DNA of 64,000 nt, taken from assembly GCA_964059195.1 (NCBI GenBank), contig CAXKWD010000006.1:3650530-3714529 (forward strand), read 5' to 3'. The notes under the pieces were generated by a model. It had not been told where the DNA came from, ran no database searches, and worked only from the letters and a program-made list of their open reading frames with translations. The stretch is from Ectobius pallidus. Taxonomy: Eukaryota > Arthropoda > Insecta > Blattodea > Ectobiidae. Both the position numbers and the translations under genes were made by a program. Below are positions 22,272 to 32,816 of this stretch, piece after piece. Within the stretch, counting starts at the first letter, position 1. Each line of letters begins with the position of its first letter.

Positions 22272-22511
22272 TCGATGAAATGGGCTGGATAAGTTGCACG
22301 CATGGAGGAGAAAAGATATATCTCAAAAGTATTGACTGGGAGACCCGAAGGGAAAAGACCACGTGGAAGACATAGATGTAGGTGGGAGGACAATATTAGG
22401 ATAGATTTAAGGGAAGTAGGATTTTCGAGGGATGGTTGGATGCAGTTAGCAAAGAATAGGGTTGAATGGCGGGCTCTGGTAAGCGCGGCAATGAACCTCC
22501 GGATTCCATAA
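22272..22511 (+). pseudogene. LINE ORF2 C-terminal fragment
   Basis: The frame reads WISCTHGGEKIYLKS..., with the recognisable part MEEKRYISKVLTGRPEGKRP, RCRWEDNIRIDL and the stop after MNLRIP. The signature G-R-P-x-G-K-R-P-x-G-R-x-x-x-R-W-E-D marks the C-terminus of many arthropod non-LTR retrotransposon polyproteins. Only the last about 80 residues remain, so it is a 5'-truncated insertion. Confidence 0.8.
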
Positions 22512-23099
22512 AATAGATAATATTCCTTTAGCTAACTTAGGAATTGTCTATTGCCATTGAGGAAGTAAGAAGGCACCTCGAACGATGTCGTTCATAGTGT
22601 GGAATCTTTCTTTCACAAATAAGTTTATTACTAGGTTCATTTTATGCCAAACATGTCATGTTTTGGCAAACTATAAAATATAGTGAGGAAACATCATTTA
22701 CTTCAGTACTACAGGAGGTAGACATAATATAAAGTACTATGAACACTAGCAGAATGTTTCAACCTAAAGATTGAAGATTTTGGACATAACAACTTTTGGC
22801 TTCACTTAACAAAATTTATTTGTCTCATAATGGTTATTTCCATGAATATACATAATACATTACACAATGCCATGAAGAAGTCACTACGCAGCTCTTGTGC
22901 AGGCGAGAATCTGATAAGAGACGGAATTGAGTTGGCACCCCTAGCTTATGGTTATATGTTCTGCTACAAACTCACCTATTTGCAGTCAAATTTCAATATG
23001 TTTACCAATGCAAGTAATTTACCAAGTTAAATATGTTTACAAATTCAAAATTTAATTTTCAAAAACTATAATGAAAGATGTAATTTAATCTAACTTCAA
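22512..23099. other. Unassigned AT-rich sequence after the LINE fragment
   Basis: Starts as the probable LINE 3' untranslated part. No other feature supported. Confidence 0.3.
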
Positions 23100-23425
23100 T
23101 AGAATTTATTGGTCTTATGGAGGGTGAAAAAAGGTACAATTTCTCGCCTGTTCGTAGACTTCTGCGCACGTTTTGGCCTCCATAAAGAATTAATATCAAA
23201 CATCTCCATTACTACCATTAGAGAATCAATAATTGCTCTGTTGAAAATTCATCTATATGCACCTTAGAAGAGGAATATCCTGCGTTTTTGTTGTTGGTTT
23301 TTGTAAGCTTAATATTGTAATTCAATATTTCATCAATGTTCACTGTATTTTCTTTTTGTATTGATTTTATATGTAAATACCTATTATTGTAAAATTAATT
23401 GTAAAAATTTTGACGTGTCCTATAT
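23100..23425 (+). repeat. LINE 3'-UTR, left part, interrupted by hAT copy 1
   Basis: Together with 28948-28999 it forms an untranslated tail ending GACGGACTAAATAAAATTCTATCCTATTCTATTT, shown here in two parts: GACGGACTAAATAAAATTCT and the pentamer-like TATCCTATTCTATTT end. The hAT at 23426-28947 interrupts it. Such ends are common on insect CR1/Jockey-like LINEs. Confidence 0.5.
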
Positions 23426-23606
23426 AGAGGTGTACAAATCTCGATTTTAGTTTGCCCATACCCGCTTGAACGCCAGGCAAGCAAGTTGCCAGCGTCAGAG
23501 CTAGCAAGCAGCCAGGTTTCTTTAGGCTTGCGTGGATCAGGTTAAACCCAACTTAGGCAAGCCAGAATAAGCTTGCGACATTCCTATCAGCTAAACAACT
23601 GTAGTT

Positions 23607-24608
23607 TGTCACGTGATAATCGTGACAAACAAAATATTGGTGAAGTATGGTATCAAGAGGGCGCTGGAGGGAAGGACAATGGAGCCCAAGGGGGGTTAGT
23701 GGGGAAGTTTTGATAGGGAGTCAGTTGATGGGAGGACAGGAGACAAGGAAGAAGGCATTGAGAGGTGTTCTGAGTTTGGACGGAGTACAGATTGGAGAAG
23801 TGTTTTTTTTTTTTTTGTGTATGACTGCTGGACAAATTTAGATAGTTTTGAAGAAGTCTCAGTTTCTTTGTTTTGTGGAACAGATAAGATTGTGCTGGAC
23901 AAATTTAGATAGTTTTGAAGAAGTCTCAGTTTCTTTGTTTTGTGGAACAGATAAGATTGTGCTGGACAAATTTAGATAGTTTTGAAGAAGTCTCAGTTTC
24001 TTTGTTTTGTGGAACAGATAAGATTGTGCTGGACAAATTTAGATAGTTTTGAAGAAGTCTCAGTTTCTTTGTTTTGTGGAACAGATAAGATTGTGCTGGA
24101 CAAATTTAGATAGTTTTGAAGAAGTTTCAGTTTCTTTGTTTTGTGGAACAGATAAGATTGTGCTGGACAAATTTTCTTTATTTTAGAAACAAATTGATGG
24201 GAAGAAGCAATTTTGTTGTGACTAATGAACAAATTAATGGGAAGAAGCAATTTTGTTGTGACAAATGAACAAATTAATGGGAAAAAGCAATTTCGTTGTG
24301 ACAAATGTACAAATTGATGGGAAGAAGCAATTTTGTTGTGACAAATGAACAAATTAATGGGAAGAAGCAATTTTGTTGTGACAAATGAACAAATTAATGG
24401 GAAAAAGCAATTTCGTTGTGACAAATGTACAAATTGATGGGAAGAAGCAATTTTGTTGTGACAAATGTACACATTGATGGGAAAAAGCAATTTGGTTGTG
24501 ACAAATGTACAAATTGATAGAAAGCATTTCTATTGATTCAGGAACCCCCCCTTCCCGGCTGAGGTACCAAGGCCTACAATAGTAGTGAAGTTGCCACAGG
24601 ACATGACA
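23607..24608 (+). repeat. Gypsy 5' LTR with two minisatellites
   Basis: 1002 bp. Contains five tandem 67-bp units (23831-24165, unit beginning GACAAATTTAGATAGTTTTG) and then about eight 40-bp units (24191-24520, unit beginning AAATTGATGGGAAGAAGCAA). The 3' LTR has the same unit numbers. Compared with the 3' LTR it has 17 additional bases near 23651 and a longer T run. Confidence 0.93.
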
Positions 24609-24722
24609 AACATTGGCGCCCAATGTGGGGCTCGACTGGGATTTTTTACTTGCTGAACGATAGCAGGAATTGAACATTTGACTTAATATTTCCAATCTAG
24701 TCAGCAACTTTCAGTTTACATC

Positions 24723-25535
24723 ATGGATTCATACCATCTGAGGAAGGATGAGGTCGAGTATGAGTTGAAAGTGAGAGGTATGAATATTGGTTCAGATTTG
24801 ACAAAGAATAGGAAGGTGTTGAGGAAGGCATTGGCTGAAAATATTAAGATCAACGTCTCGGAGTTACAGAAGTTAGACGCAAATAAAGAACTTGAATTGT
24901 GTGAAGAAAAACTTGAGGAAATTTTCCAATGCCGTGAACGACTTCCGGAGATGGGAGTCAGATCTCTAGCGCGATTGGAAAGCAGATTATGGCATATACA
25001 ACAGAGGTTGCAGTGGTTATTAACGGCTCAACTCAATATTGACATAGAGGGTAAGGTTGCAGAGTTAATAATGGGAATAGAAGACTTCTTAAAGAATATG
25101 GACTCTCAAGTGGCTATAGATACTGAAGAAGAAGAGGACAGGAAAGCTATTGGAGTAAACGTGAACCTAACAGACAGGGTAAGGGAATCCTCTGAGCAAA
25201 CAGCAATAGGACCGACTGAGCAAGTAAGGTTAGGTACTGTCAAAGCTGTCCCTGTGTATAAGTGGGGATTAAAATACTCAGGATTCAAGGACACGAAATC
25301 TGTTGGAGAGTTTTTGGAAAGAGTAGAAGATCTTACAATGGCTAGAGGACTCACAGAAAAGGAAGTTTATGACTCAGCCATTGATCTATTTGAAGATCAG
25401 GCTTTAAATTGGTATCGCTCTGCCAGGAAACGTCTGAACACATGGAAAGAATTAAAAACTGAACTGAAAGTAGTGTTGTTCTATCAACCTAAAGGAAGAG
25501 GGTGGAATAACATGTTTCAAGTGTGGACAGTTTGA
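24723..25535 (+). pseudogene. gag: Gypsy gag, truncated by deletion
   Basis: 270-codon frame starting 114 bp after the LTR. The N-terminal half is helical and charged; the retrotransposon gag core is at residues about 178-255 (YKWGLKYSGFKDTKSVGEFL ... ALNWYRSARKRLNTWKEL). After YQPKGRG the frame leaves the family sequence: the zinc knuckle TCFKCGQFEHFARNC is present just downstream (25510-25555) but in another frame, pointing to a deletion/frameshift junction near 25500. Confidence 0.85.
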
Positions 25536-26043
25536 GCACTTCGCAAGAAACTGTGAGGTTAAGGATGATGCAGAGGGGCTTAAGACAGACCCTGAAAAAC
25601 TGGAAGCAATAAAGAACTTTCCCAGACCGAAGAAAATGAAAGAAGTTAGAAGATTTTTAGGAATGGCTAGTTGGTATAGGAGATTTGTACCAAAATTTGC
25701 TGAGGTTTCAGCCCCCTTACTAAACTGACTAAAAAGAACATAAGATTTTCTTGGGAAGACGAACAGGAACAAGCTTTTGAGCTATTAAAAAGTAAGCTCA
25801 TGAGTGCTCCGGTACTCAGCTGTCCTAATTTCAGTAAGATGTTTACTCTCCAGGTGGATGCGTCAGATTTCGGTCTGGGTGCTGTTCTCACTCAAGAGGA
25901 AGAGGATGGAGAACATGTGATTGCTTATGGCTCGAGGAGTCTAACAAAGACTGAGCAAAATTTTACAGCCACTGAGAAAGAGTGCTTAGCGGTGGTATAT
26001 GCGGTGGAGAAGTTCCGGGAATATCTCGAGGGTTATCACTTTG
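25506..26043 (+). pseudogene. Gypsy pol remnant: gag knuckle fused to RT C-terminus and RNase H
   Basis: The CCHC knuckle runs straight into EGLKTDPEKLEAIKNFPRPK, KEVRRFLGMASWYRRFVPKF (RT thumb/connection), then, after a small frameshift near 25725, FSWEDEQEQAFELLKSKLMS and the RNase H start TLQVDASDFGLGAVL with the TEKECLAVVYAVEKFREYLEGYHF tract (given in parts: TEKECLAVVYAV, EKFREYLEGYHF). The protease and the RT catalytic palm are absent, so a deletion of well over 1 kb joined the gag knuckle to the RT C-terminus. Confidence 0.85.
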
Positions 26044-26666
26044 AAGAACTTATGAGCCAGTATGGTATTAAGCTGTGGTTTACTCCGATTTATCACCCAC
26101 AAGCTACCCCTGTAGAGAGAACTAACAAGGTGATAAAAACTATGATAGCATGCTATGTCAAAGATAAGCATCAGAACTGGGATAAGCATTTGGCAGAGGT
26201 TCAGTATGCCATAAGGACAGCAAATCATGAGAGTACTGGTTTCACGCCATCAGAGCTGATGCTTAATAGGCAAATGAAGCTGTATAACTCAAAACAGGAA
26301 GAGATTCCTGTTACTATCCAGATGGGAAATCGTGGTAGAGAGTTTAGAAGAAGACGTAGAGAATTTGAAGAAAGAAAAATGGAAGTAGAAGAAAACTTGA
26401 ACAAGGCGTATCATAGAACTAAGAAATACTATGATCGTGGTAGAAAGGAAAGTGAAATCAAGCAAGGTGACAAAGTAATGATCAAGACTCATTATCAAAG
26501 CGAGCAAATAAGAAGGTTCACCACGAAGCTTGCCCCAAAGTATGAAGGACCAGGACAGGTTCTAAAAGTACTAGGCAAAAACGTTTTTGAGATACTAAAA
26601 CCAGACAAGAAAACTATAGTCAAAGTTCATGCCAAGGACATAAAGCCATATGAAGCAGAGGACTGA
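26044..26666 (+). pseudogene. Gypsy integrase C-terminal part
   Basis: In frame with the RNase H remnant (open frame from 25800). The sequence jumps from GYHFE to ELMSQYGIKLWFTPIYHPQA, i.e. directly to the integrase just before its catalytic Glu (the Glu is in TPVERTNKVIK). The two catalytic Asp positions are gone. Downstream are the integrase C-terminal segments (GDKVMIKTH, APKYEGPGQVLKVL, VHAKDIKPYEAED). Confidence 0.87.
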
Positions 26667-26707
26667 GAATTTTATGGGTAAAATTCTTTCTTGAGGAAGG
26701 GGGTAGT

Positions 26708-27689
26708 TGTCACGTGATAATCGTGACAAACAAAATATTGGTGAAGTATGGAGGGAAGGACAATGGAGCCCAAGGGGGGTTAGTGGGGAAGTTTTGATAG
26801 GGAGTCAGTTGATGGGAGGACAGGAGACAAGGAAGAAGGCATTGAGAGGTGTTCTGAGTTTGGACGGAGTACAGATTGGAGAAGTGTTTTTTTTTTTGTG
26901 TATGACTGCTGGACAAATTTAGATAGTTTTGAAGAAGTCTCAGTTTCTTTGTTTTGTGGAACAGATAAGATTGTGCTGGACAAATTTAGATAGTTTTGAA
27001 GAAGTCTCAGTTTCTTTGTTTTGTGGAACAGATAAGATTGTGCTGGACAAATTTAGATAGTTTTGAAGAAGTCTCAGTTTCTTTGTTTTGTGGAACAGAT
27101 AAGATTGTGCTGGACAAATTTAGATAGTTTTGAAGAAGTCTCAGTTTCTTTGTTTTGTGGAACAGATAAGATTGTGCTGGACAAATTTAGATAGTTTTGA
27201 AGAAGTTTCAGTTTCTTTGTTTTGTGGAACAGATAAGATTGTGCTGGACAAATTTTCTTTATTTTAGAAACAAATTGATGGGAAGAAGCAATTTTGTTGT
27301 GACTAATGAACAAATTAATGGGAAGAAGCAATTTTGTTGTGACAAATGAACAAATTAATGGGAAAAAGCAATTTCGTTGTGACAAATGTACAAATTGATG
27401 GGAAGAAGCAATTTTGTTGTGACAAATGAACAAATTAATGGGAAGAAGCAATTTTGTTGTGACAAATGAACAAATTAATGGGAAAAAGCAATTTCGTTGT
27501 GACAAATGTACAAATTGATGGGAAGAAGCAATTTTGTTGTGACAAATGTACACATTGATGGGAAAAAGCAATTTGGTTGTGACAAATGTACAAATTGATA
27601 GAAAGCATTTCTATTGATTCAGGAACCCCCCCTTCCCGGCTGAGGTACCAAGGCCTACAATAGTAGTGAAGTTGCCACAGGACGTGACA
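26708..27689 (+). repeat. Gypsy 3' LTR
   Basis: 982 bp, nearly identical to the 5' LTR, same number of 67-bp and 40-bp units, lacking 17 bp that in the 5' LTR lie between two TGG triplets. Confidence 0.93.
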
Positions 27690-27802
27690 AGTTGCTAAGT
27701 GTAGGTAATACATTCTTGCTTTTCTACGTGTAGATAAATAAAAGGTGGATAAAGTATTAAAAATCGTTTTAGCATTTTAACACATTTATTATTTTTATTA
27801 TT

Positions 27803-28486
27803 AGGTAGATTTCGAAGAAAAATCTACCTATTGCAATCGATACCATGTCATGACTTTCGAAAAATGCTTTCATATCTTTACGTTTCATGCCTCCCTAAGT
27901 ACGAAACCACCGCCTGTTAAAAAAAAATTGTGATATATATATATACATATATATCTTTACACGCTAGCGGCGTAATTTTGAAGATATTTGAACCAAATTT
28001 TATTATGTTATTTCTAGGCCCAATAGTTCGGACAAGTTCGTTGATGAGCAAAATTGGCGCAAGGGGGTGGTCGGGAGAGGGAGTTGAAATTTTAAAACAT
28101 TTATATCTCGGCCCCTATGAAGAAGCGTATAGAGGAAAGCTTTGTTTGAATAAATTAGAGTACTCCTTATGGAGTTCACAGTGACACCAACGATTCGGGG
28201 GTTTTGGGGGTACGAGTAGGGGTAGGGCTGGGGGGATGGAAATTCGAAATTTTTTAAACTACGTCTTGTGGGGTATCGTTGAAAAGCTCTTGATGAGTAG
28301 GGCCTACTCTACAAATCAATAACTAGTTTCTCAATAGCTCTCATATAAGGCGAGATTTGATTGTTTGAAAAAGTGCTCTTTCCTCTTTTTTGCAGTTATT
28401 TTTGCGGGTTTGTCATGCCAAGGCTAAAGAAGAAGAGTGCTACGCAGCGACAGTAAATTAAACCAAAAGCACTTCGAAATCTACCT
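27803..28486. repeat. Inverted-repeat bounded module inside hAT copy 1
   Basis: AGGTAGATTTCGAAG at 27803-27817 and its complement at 28472-28486; next to the left end a short hairpin TAGGTAGATTT/AAATCTACCTA. The same module is in hAT copy 2 (51404-53034), so it was present before the family spread. It could be an older MITE captured by the hAT. Confidence 0.55.
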
Positions 28487-28947
28487 CAGCCTGTAGGCTT
28501 GCCTAAAGGGATTTTTGTTATTGTTATGATTGATTTTATGATGTTTTCTCGAAAGTGTTTTAAAATTTTTCCCATGCCGGACTAGTACATTTGTTCATTG
28601 ATAATTCACACTCTCCACATTTTAGTTTCTCCTCGGCTTCCTTCACGGTAAAATTCTCCATTCTCCTTTTGCTTGCACTCTACACACATCTGAAGTTCCT
28701 CAACTATGTATCTGCACGACTTACCAGTGCACTGATAAACCCAGTTTCGTATTCTTTCCGCCAGGCCTTGTAGTTTCCTTAGGCCCTGTGAAACCCACCA
28801 AGTTATGAAGAGCTTGTGACTCATAACGACAGTTATTATCATCGTTGTAATCTGGCTGGCTTTCTAGTCAAGCAAGTTAAAAGCTGTGGCTGGTTGCAGA
28901 ATTTCAAAGGGGCAAGCAAGCTAAAATCAGAATTATGTACACCTCTG

Positions 28948-29160
28948 CCTATAACATGTACATGTCCGACGGACTAAATAAAATTCTATCCTATTCTATT
29001 TGTTATGTTCCCTTGTTAGGTTCCTCTATGTGTCTTCTATATATTTATTTCCATGTTTATTATATATTGTAAGGTATGTTTTGTCTAACGGCAGCCTCTT
29101 AGGCCTAATGGAGGAAGCTGAAAGATTTTCTTTCCGAATAAATAAATAATTTATTCCAGT
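28948..29160 (+). repeat. LINE 3' ends
   Basis: 28948-28999 is the right part of the LINE tail interrupted by hAT copy 1. 29080-29157 (GGCAGCCTCTTAGGCCTAAT ... GAATAAATAAATAATTTA) looks like a second LINE 3' end with an A/T-rich tail. Confidence 0.5.
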
Positions 29161-29274
29161 ATTCAACTCGCATGGCTACTCTGGTATACCTGCTATGATT
29201 AAGGAGAAATACCAACATAACCATAGGGGCAGAGAGTGGCCATTAAGTGGACAGTGACTTATGATTTTATAATT

Positions 29275-30904
29275 TTAGTAAAACAGTTGGAATAATGAAA
29301 ATGGACATGGCGATGTGTGAGACACACAGGAGTTGTTATCAAAGCCATCTCGTCCTCCATGTGCAGTGCTGGAAATATAGGCCTACAAATATAGCACAGT
29401 ATGAGCACAGAGTTTACAATTATCATAGGTAATCCCACGAGAATTTACGAGTTTATCGATGAAACTCGTCAACTCGAGTTGGATTTATTAAGACTATTCC
29501 ATCAATCAAAATGTAACGAATTAAATAACTAATAATTACTTTCCTGCTTCGTTATATAAAAGCAAAACTAACAGCTGCGAGATCACGGCATACTGTGAAT
29601 CAACCATCCATGAATCGATTCGAGTTACCATGTCGTGACCAGTGCTACCAATTGTGCATATAAGACATAGTTAACTTCATTCAAGTAAGCTTACAACAGA
29701 ACAGAATAAAACCACACCAACTGGTTTACACCGAATCGAAATTATGTTTTTAATCAATGTACATTTCTATTATTTCATTTTCCAAACAAGTTATGTTGTA
29801 TAAAATAATCTTTTTTCGTGCTGCTTAGTGGCAGCATGTGACGTATTAATCACGGCATACTGGTGCTTACGTGTTCAGTAACAAGCAGACCATTTTATCA
29901 GGTAAAATCCCTTCCTCATATTATTAGCAAGCATTTTATAAGATAAACAATCATGATGGGTCTATATCCGAGGAATTGCTAAACGTTATTGGTCAATATA
30001 AAACACGCGGCGTATGAGTGGAAGAGTAAAAACAAAAGTTCAAAAATATATGGAACTAATAATAAATTAAAGAATTTTGGATTTTCTTTTACAGAAGAGA
30101 GATATTTATATTGATGTTCATTTCACTTCACAAACATCACTGCACTCACACTGTAGCCTCCTTAAATGAAGATTGCACTAAAACATAACATAAATGATGA
30201 TTATGCCAATGCCTTATTCACGGATCTACTAGACATGCCTTAAGGGAGGCTTCAAATTTGATAGCACTTTCCAAGGATATAGCAGCCTTGGGGGTTATTA
30301 TAAAACCAACTGATTAGCATTCTCAGGCCCTGAACCTCCTCGGATTTTTCTGAGGTAGGGAAGTATGGTACAGGGTGTACTCAGCCTCTTGACTCAAACT
30401 GAGAAGCTACTTAAATATTAAAAATTTCCATTAATGTTAACTTCAGAGTGGACTGTAACACAAAATTCATAACAATTAAAAAATAATTTAGTGTGTTAAT
30501 TACAGCCATTCTAATTTAATTAACAATTTACCATAGTTTAATCTTACTGAGAAAATATTAGATTGTTACCTAAATATAATATGCAATAGATCTTCCAGAA
30601 GTGATCTCCCAGGTCGTATAGAAACCTTGGATTCACACAGAATTCTCTGCATGCAGTGGCGGCCATCGACCCCATGCCTGGAATGTTACAATGTTCTGAT
30701 AAGCGTACTAAAGTAGTACATGTGTAGATGAGAAGGATATCTTTTCATTATTGGACTCATTTTTTTCTTATGTTTTAATATTCTATTGCTAGCATTTCGT
30801 TACTATTATGTCTAGTGTATTTGTTTTCTGTAGGTATTTTGTATTTATCCTGGTTGAGTGGAAGATAAGGCCCTATGGCATTAACTCTGCCAGGCAAAAT
30901 AAAA

Positions 30905-30953
<49 letters not shown>

Positions 30954-32816
30954 ATTATAGATGGCTCTACACGTTGCGTGAGCATCGTTTGCACGTCACT
31001 AACGTTCTCGGAAACTTAAGCAAAGCGTCCCGTTCATGTAAACAAACACAGTTTGGGCATTAGTTCATCACAACTGTGTTATTGTCTTATACGTATTCGA
31101 TTTTAAATGCCGAAAAAGTGTTTATTCAGATCATTTCCTTCTTCCGTTCGATATAATTATATGTATTCCTCGCTCTATTTCACTTCTGTCGTGTGGCGTT
31201 CCACGCACCCGATTTTTTTTTCAAATTTTGGTAGAAGATTTAATAAATATTCATTGGAACCATAGCTGGTAGAGCATTTAATAACGTGATCAATAGTTTG
31301 TCAACGCAAAGCAGTCGAGAAAACAACGCACAACCTAGGTGCCGAAAGTCAATTTCAGTGCATTGGAGGTTGAAGTTGTAAAAGACCTAGAGAATGGGCG
31401 ACATGGCAAAAGTAGAACTGTATTATCACTTACTGAAATTATTTTTTGTTGTTTTCCTCCTGTACTCCCCTTGATTCCAGGATTTTATACAATTGTGCTA
31501 CTGCTTATTAATATTGTTAAACAATCCACAAGTATTAATCATTCATTCTATTCACATTTAGAACTGGTGTAACGTGTTAGGGGAATAATATGGTAACTTT
31601 AGGCTTATAAATATTAGAATAACTTTAAAACTTTATGATTCTTATGATAGTAATAATTGTTTTACCGGTAATGACAGAGAGACAATCAGGAGGAAATTCC
31701 AATGGTTGGCATTATAATACAAAAATAGTTTGCACAAAAATCTATAAACACAATAATAGTCTATTAAACTGAAAATATTCAACTGAAGAAATTGAAATGA
31801 CTAATAAGCATATATTTTAGCATTATTAACACCTACATTATGCCGATTAGACCGTTGTAGCAATCAGGTTGGCCTAAATGTTTGTACCAAGTACACTTTC
31901 CTCGCAACAACAAAACCTTCCAAAACAAAAGAAACGAAACTAATACAATACTAACATGTCGAACAGCTCTTCCAAGTTGCGATACAGCTCCCTCTTTTCT
32001 CTTCTGTGCAGATGATTGTGGTAATTCCTTGAGCCAGGCCTCGATGCAAACGAAATAGCTGTGTTGTTGGATAATCTGAAGCCGAGATCCAGTGCCATTA
32101 TGGAATTCCATCTTGGAAGCAGGCTGTTAGTCAGTTCCCAGAGAAGCCCTACTGACATTGATATTTGCAGCTGCAATAAAAAACCTGCGGTCAATTATCC
32201 TTTTCTAGCATGTGCCCGCGGCTTCGCCCGCGATAATTATTTTAAAAATTAAAAATTAAGAGCATAATAGTTAAACCATTATATTTATTAACACCTAAAT
32301 CACGTGGACTACATACCACGATTAGATAGCGTCGCCTGGTAAAAGCGACCTCAGATTCGAGTTCCTTGGCCCAGAAAACCCCTGTATATTGAGTTTCGTC
32401 CAAATCGAACAAAGTTTGATCATATTTAGCCCTATATTGATTATCCCTCTTCCGTGTAGGTTGAAAATTTCATATGTCTGCGGGCCTTGATATTCTAAAC
32501 AAATGAATCGTCCAGGACGGACTTACAACATTAAAGGTAAAGGCGGCCAGTTTGTAAGGCTGACAACCTTACCACCTTTATGTCCCGAATATTTTAAAAT
32601 ATGGGAGCCTCAACCTCTTGGAACCCTTAGGGCCTTTCTTTCTTATATGATTATTTGATAATACTTATGTTGGCTTACCACAGCTGTACTGCCATATGGG
32701 AAGTTGAGATATCTTCTTTTCCTAGTATAGTGATTCTTGTGTATATCGTGAACTATTTGGCACATGCAAATGTGAGCTGACGCTACCAGTAGTGCCAACC
32801 GCGCTGCTGTTGTCAT
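29275..32816 (-). CDS. Secreted DM4/DM12-domain protein, gene B (4 coding exons, 184 aa)
   Basis: Coding exons on the minus strand: 32816-32679 (138 bp), 32170-31956 (215), 30677-30570 (108), 29368-29275 (94, stop at 29275). All introns are GT-AG with phases 0, 2, 2, and the joined frame is open for 185 codons. Exon 1: signal peptide MTTAARLALLVASAHICMCQ, then RKRRYLNFPYGSTAV, a basic site plus the L-x-F-P-x-G-S motif of the family. Exon 2: LQISMSVGLLWELTN, ALDLGFRLSNN, HRREKRELYRNLEELFD. Exon 3: HGVDGRHCMQRILCES and GRSLLEDLLHIIFR. Exon 4: NNSCVSHTSPCPFSLFQLFY. This is the layout of insect DM4_12 proteins, secreted proteins of unknown function, often in tandem clusters. An acceptor (TTACAG) lies 2 nt before the ATG, implying a 5' untranslated exon further upstream. 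Introns contain SINE (32531-32640, 30300-30420), LINE-tail and Harbinger-like debris. No frameshift is seen. Confidence 0.9.
30300..30420 (+). repeat. SINE fragment in gene B intron 3
   Basis: TTTTTCTGAGGTAGGGAAGT ... GTACTCAGCCTCTTGACTCA matches the body of the SINE at 62108-62345 (TTTTTCTGAGGTATAGAGTT ... CATATAGCCTCGTGAAGACG). The 5' tRNA-like part is missing. Confidence 0.6.
30770..30958 (+). repeat. LINE 3' end with ATT-repeat tail, gene B intron 2
   Basis: GATAAGGCCCTATGGCATTA ... CCAGGCAAAATAAAACATT followed by about seventeen ATT units; a familiar type of insect LINE terminus. Confidence 0.65.
31225..31830 (+). mobile_element. Diverged relative of the 10010-12487 element, in gene B intron 2
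   Basis: Three blocks align with the Harbinger-like element: AATAAATATTCATTGGAACC...GAGCATTTAATAACGTG (31241; compare 10471), GTGCCGAAAGTCAATTTCAG...TACTGAAATTATTTTTTG (31340; compare 11373), and AGGAAATTCCAATGGTTGGC...GTTTGCACAAAAAT (31690; compare 11878). The 840 bp between the first two blocks at 10.5-11.3 kb are absent here. Confidence 0.65.
32200..32250 (-). other. GC-rich short motif in gene B intron 1
   Basis: GCCCGCGGCTTCGCCCGCG within an AT-rich intron, immediately upstream of the exon 2 acceptor. The phrase resembles termini of unclassified insect repeats; no boundaries can be set. Confidence 0.3.
32525..32640 (+). repeat. SINE fragment in gene B intron 1 (same family as 40263-40562)
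   Basis: AAAGGCGGCCAGTTTGTAAG, CTGACAACCTTACCACCTTTA and GCCTCAACCTCTTGGAACCC match the body of the SINE at 40263-40562; the pol III promoter part is absent. Confidence 0.75.

Larger units (their letters stand above)
23607..27689 (+). mobile_element. Internally deleted Ty3/Gypsy LTR retrotransposon
   Basis: LTRs 23607-24608 and 26708-27689 (TGTCAC...TGACA), 4-bp target duplication AGTT (23603-23606 and 27690-27693), confirmed by the empty paralogous site CTGTAGTTGCTGAG near 51260. The primer-binding site TGGCGCCCAATGTGGGG at 24614-24630 is five bases after the LTR and is one base off the 18-mer complementary to tRNA-Lys(1,2). A polypurine tract GAGGAAGGGGG precedes the 3' LTR. Coding content is gag plus pol pieces with the protease, most of RT and the integrase catalytic aspartates missing, so it must have been mobilised by an intact relative. 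Confidence 0.92.
23426..28947. mobile_element. Non-autonomous hAT copy 1 (host of the Gypsy insertion)
   Basis: Ends are (C)AGAGGTGTACAAATCTCG on the left and TATGTACACCTCTG on the right. The flanks CCTATATA / CCTATAAC are a probable degenerate 8-bp TSD (6 of 8). Removing the LTR element (4083 bp plus the 4-bp duplication) leaves about 1.43 kb. Paralogue at 51088-53462. Internally it carries a sub-structure with ends AGGTAGATTTCGAAG at 27803 and 28486. No transposase is recognised. Confidence 0.88.

Noticed and set aside
24191..24520. CRISPR-like look of regularly spaced 40-bp repeats
   Set aside because: Units are contiguous with no unique spacers, the DNA is eukaryotic and the array lies within a retrotransposon LTR.
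23993..24707. Repetitive minus-strand ORFs (165 aa and 117 aa) across the Gypsy LTR, mirrored at 27074-27713
   Set aside because: They arise from the 40-bp and 67-bp minisatellites of the LTR; 40 is not a multiple of three, so the frame cycles through all phases. They are not proteins.
30650..30680. GCAGTGGCGGCC read as a hAT end
   Set aside because: The stretch is inside coding exon 3 of gene B (codons for DGRHC) and has no partner end.
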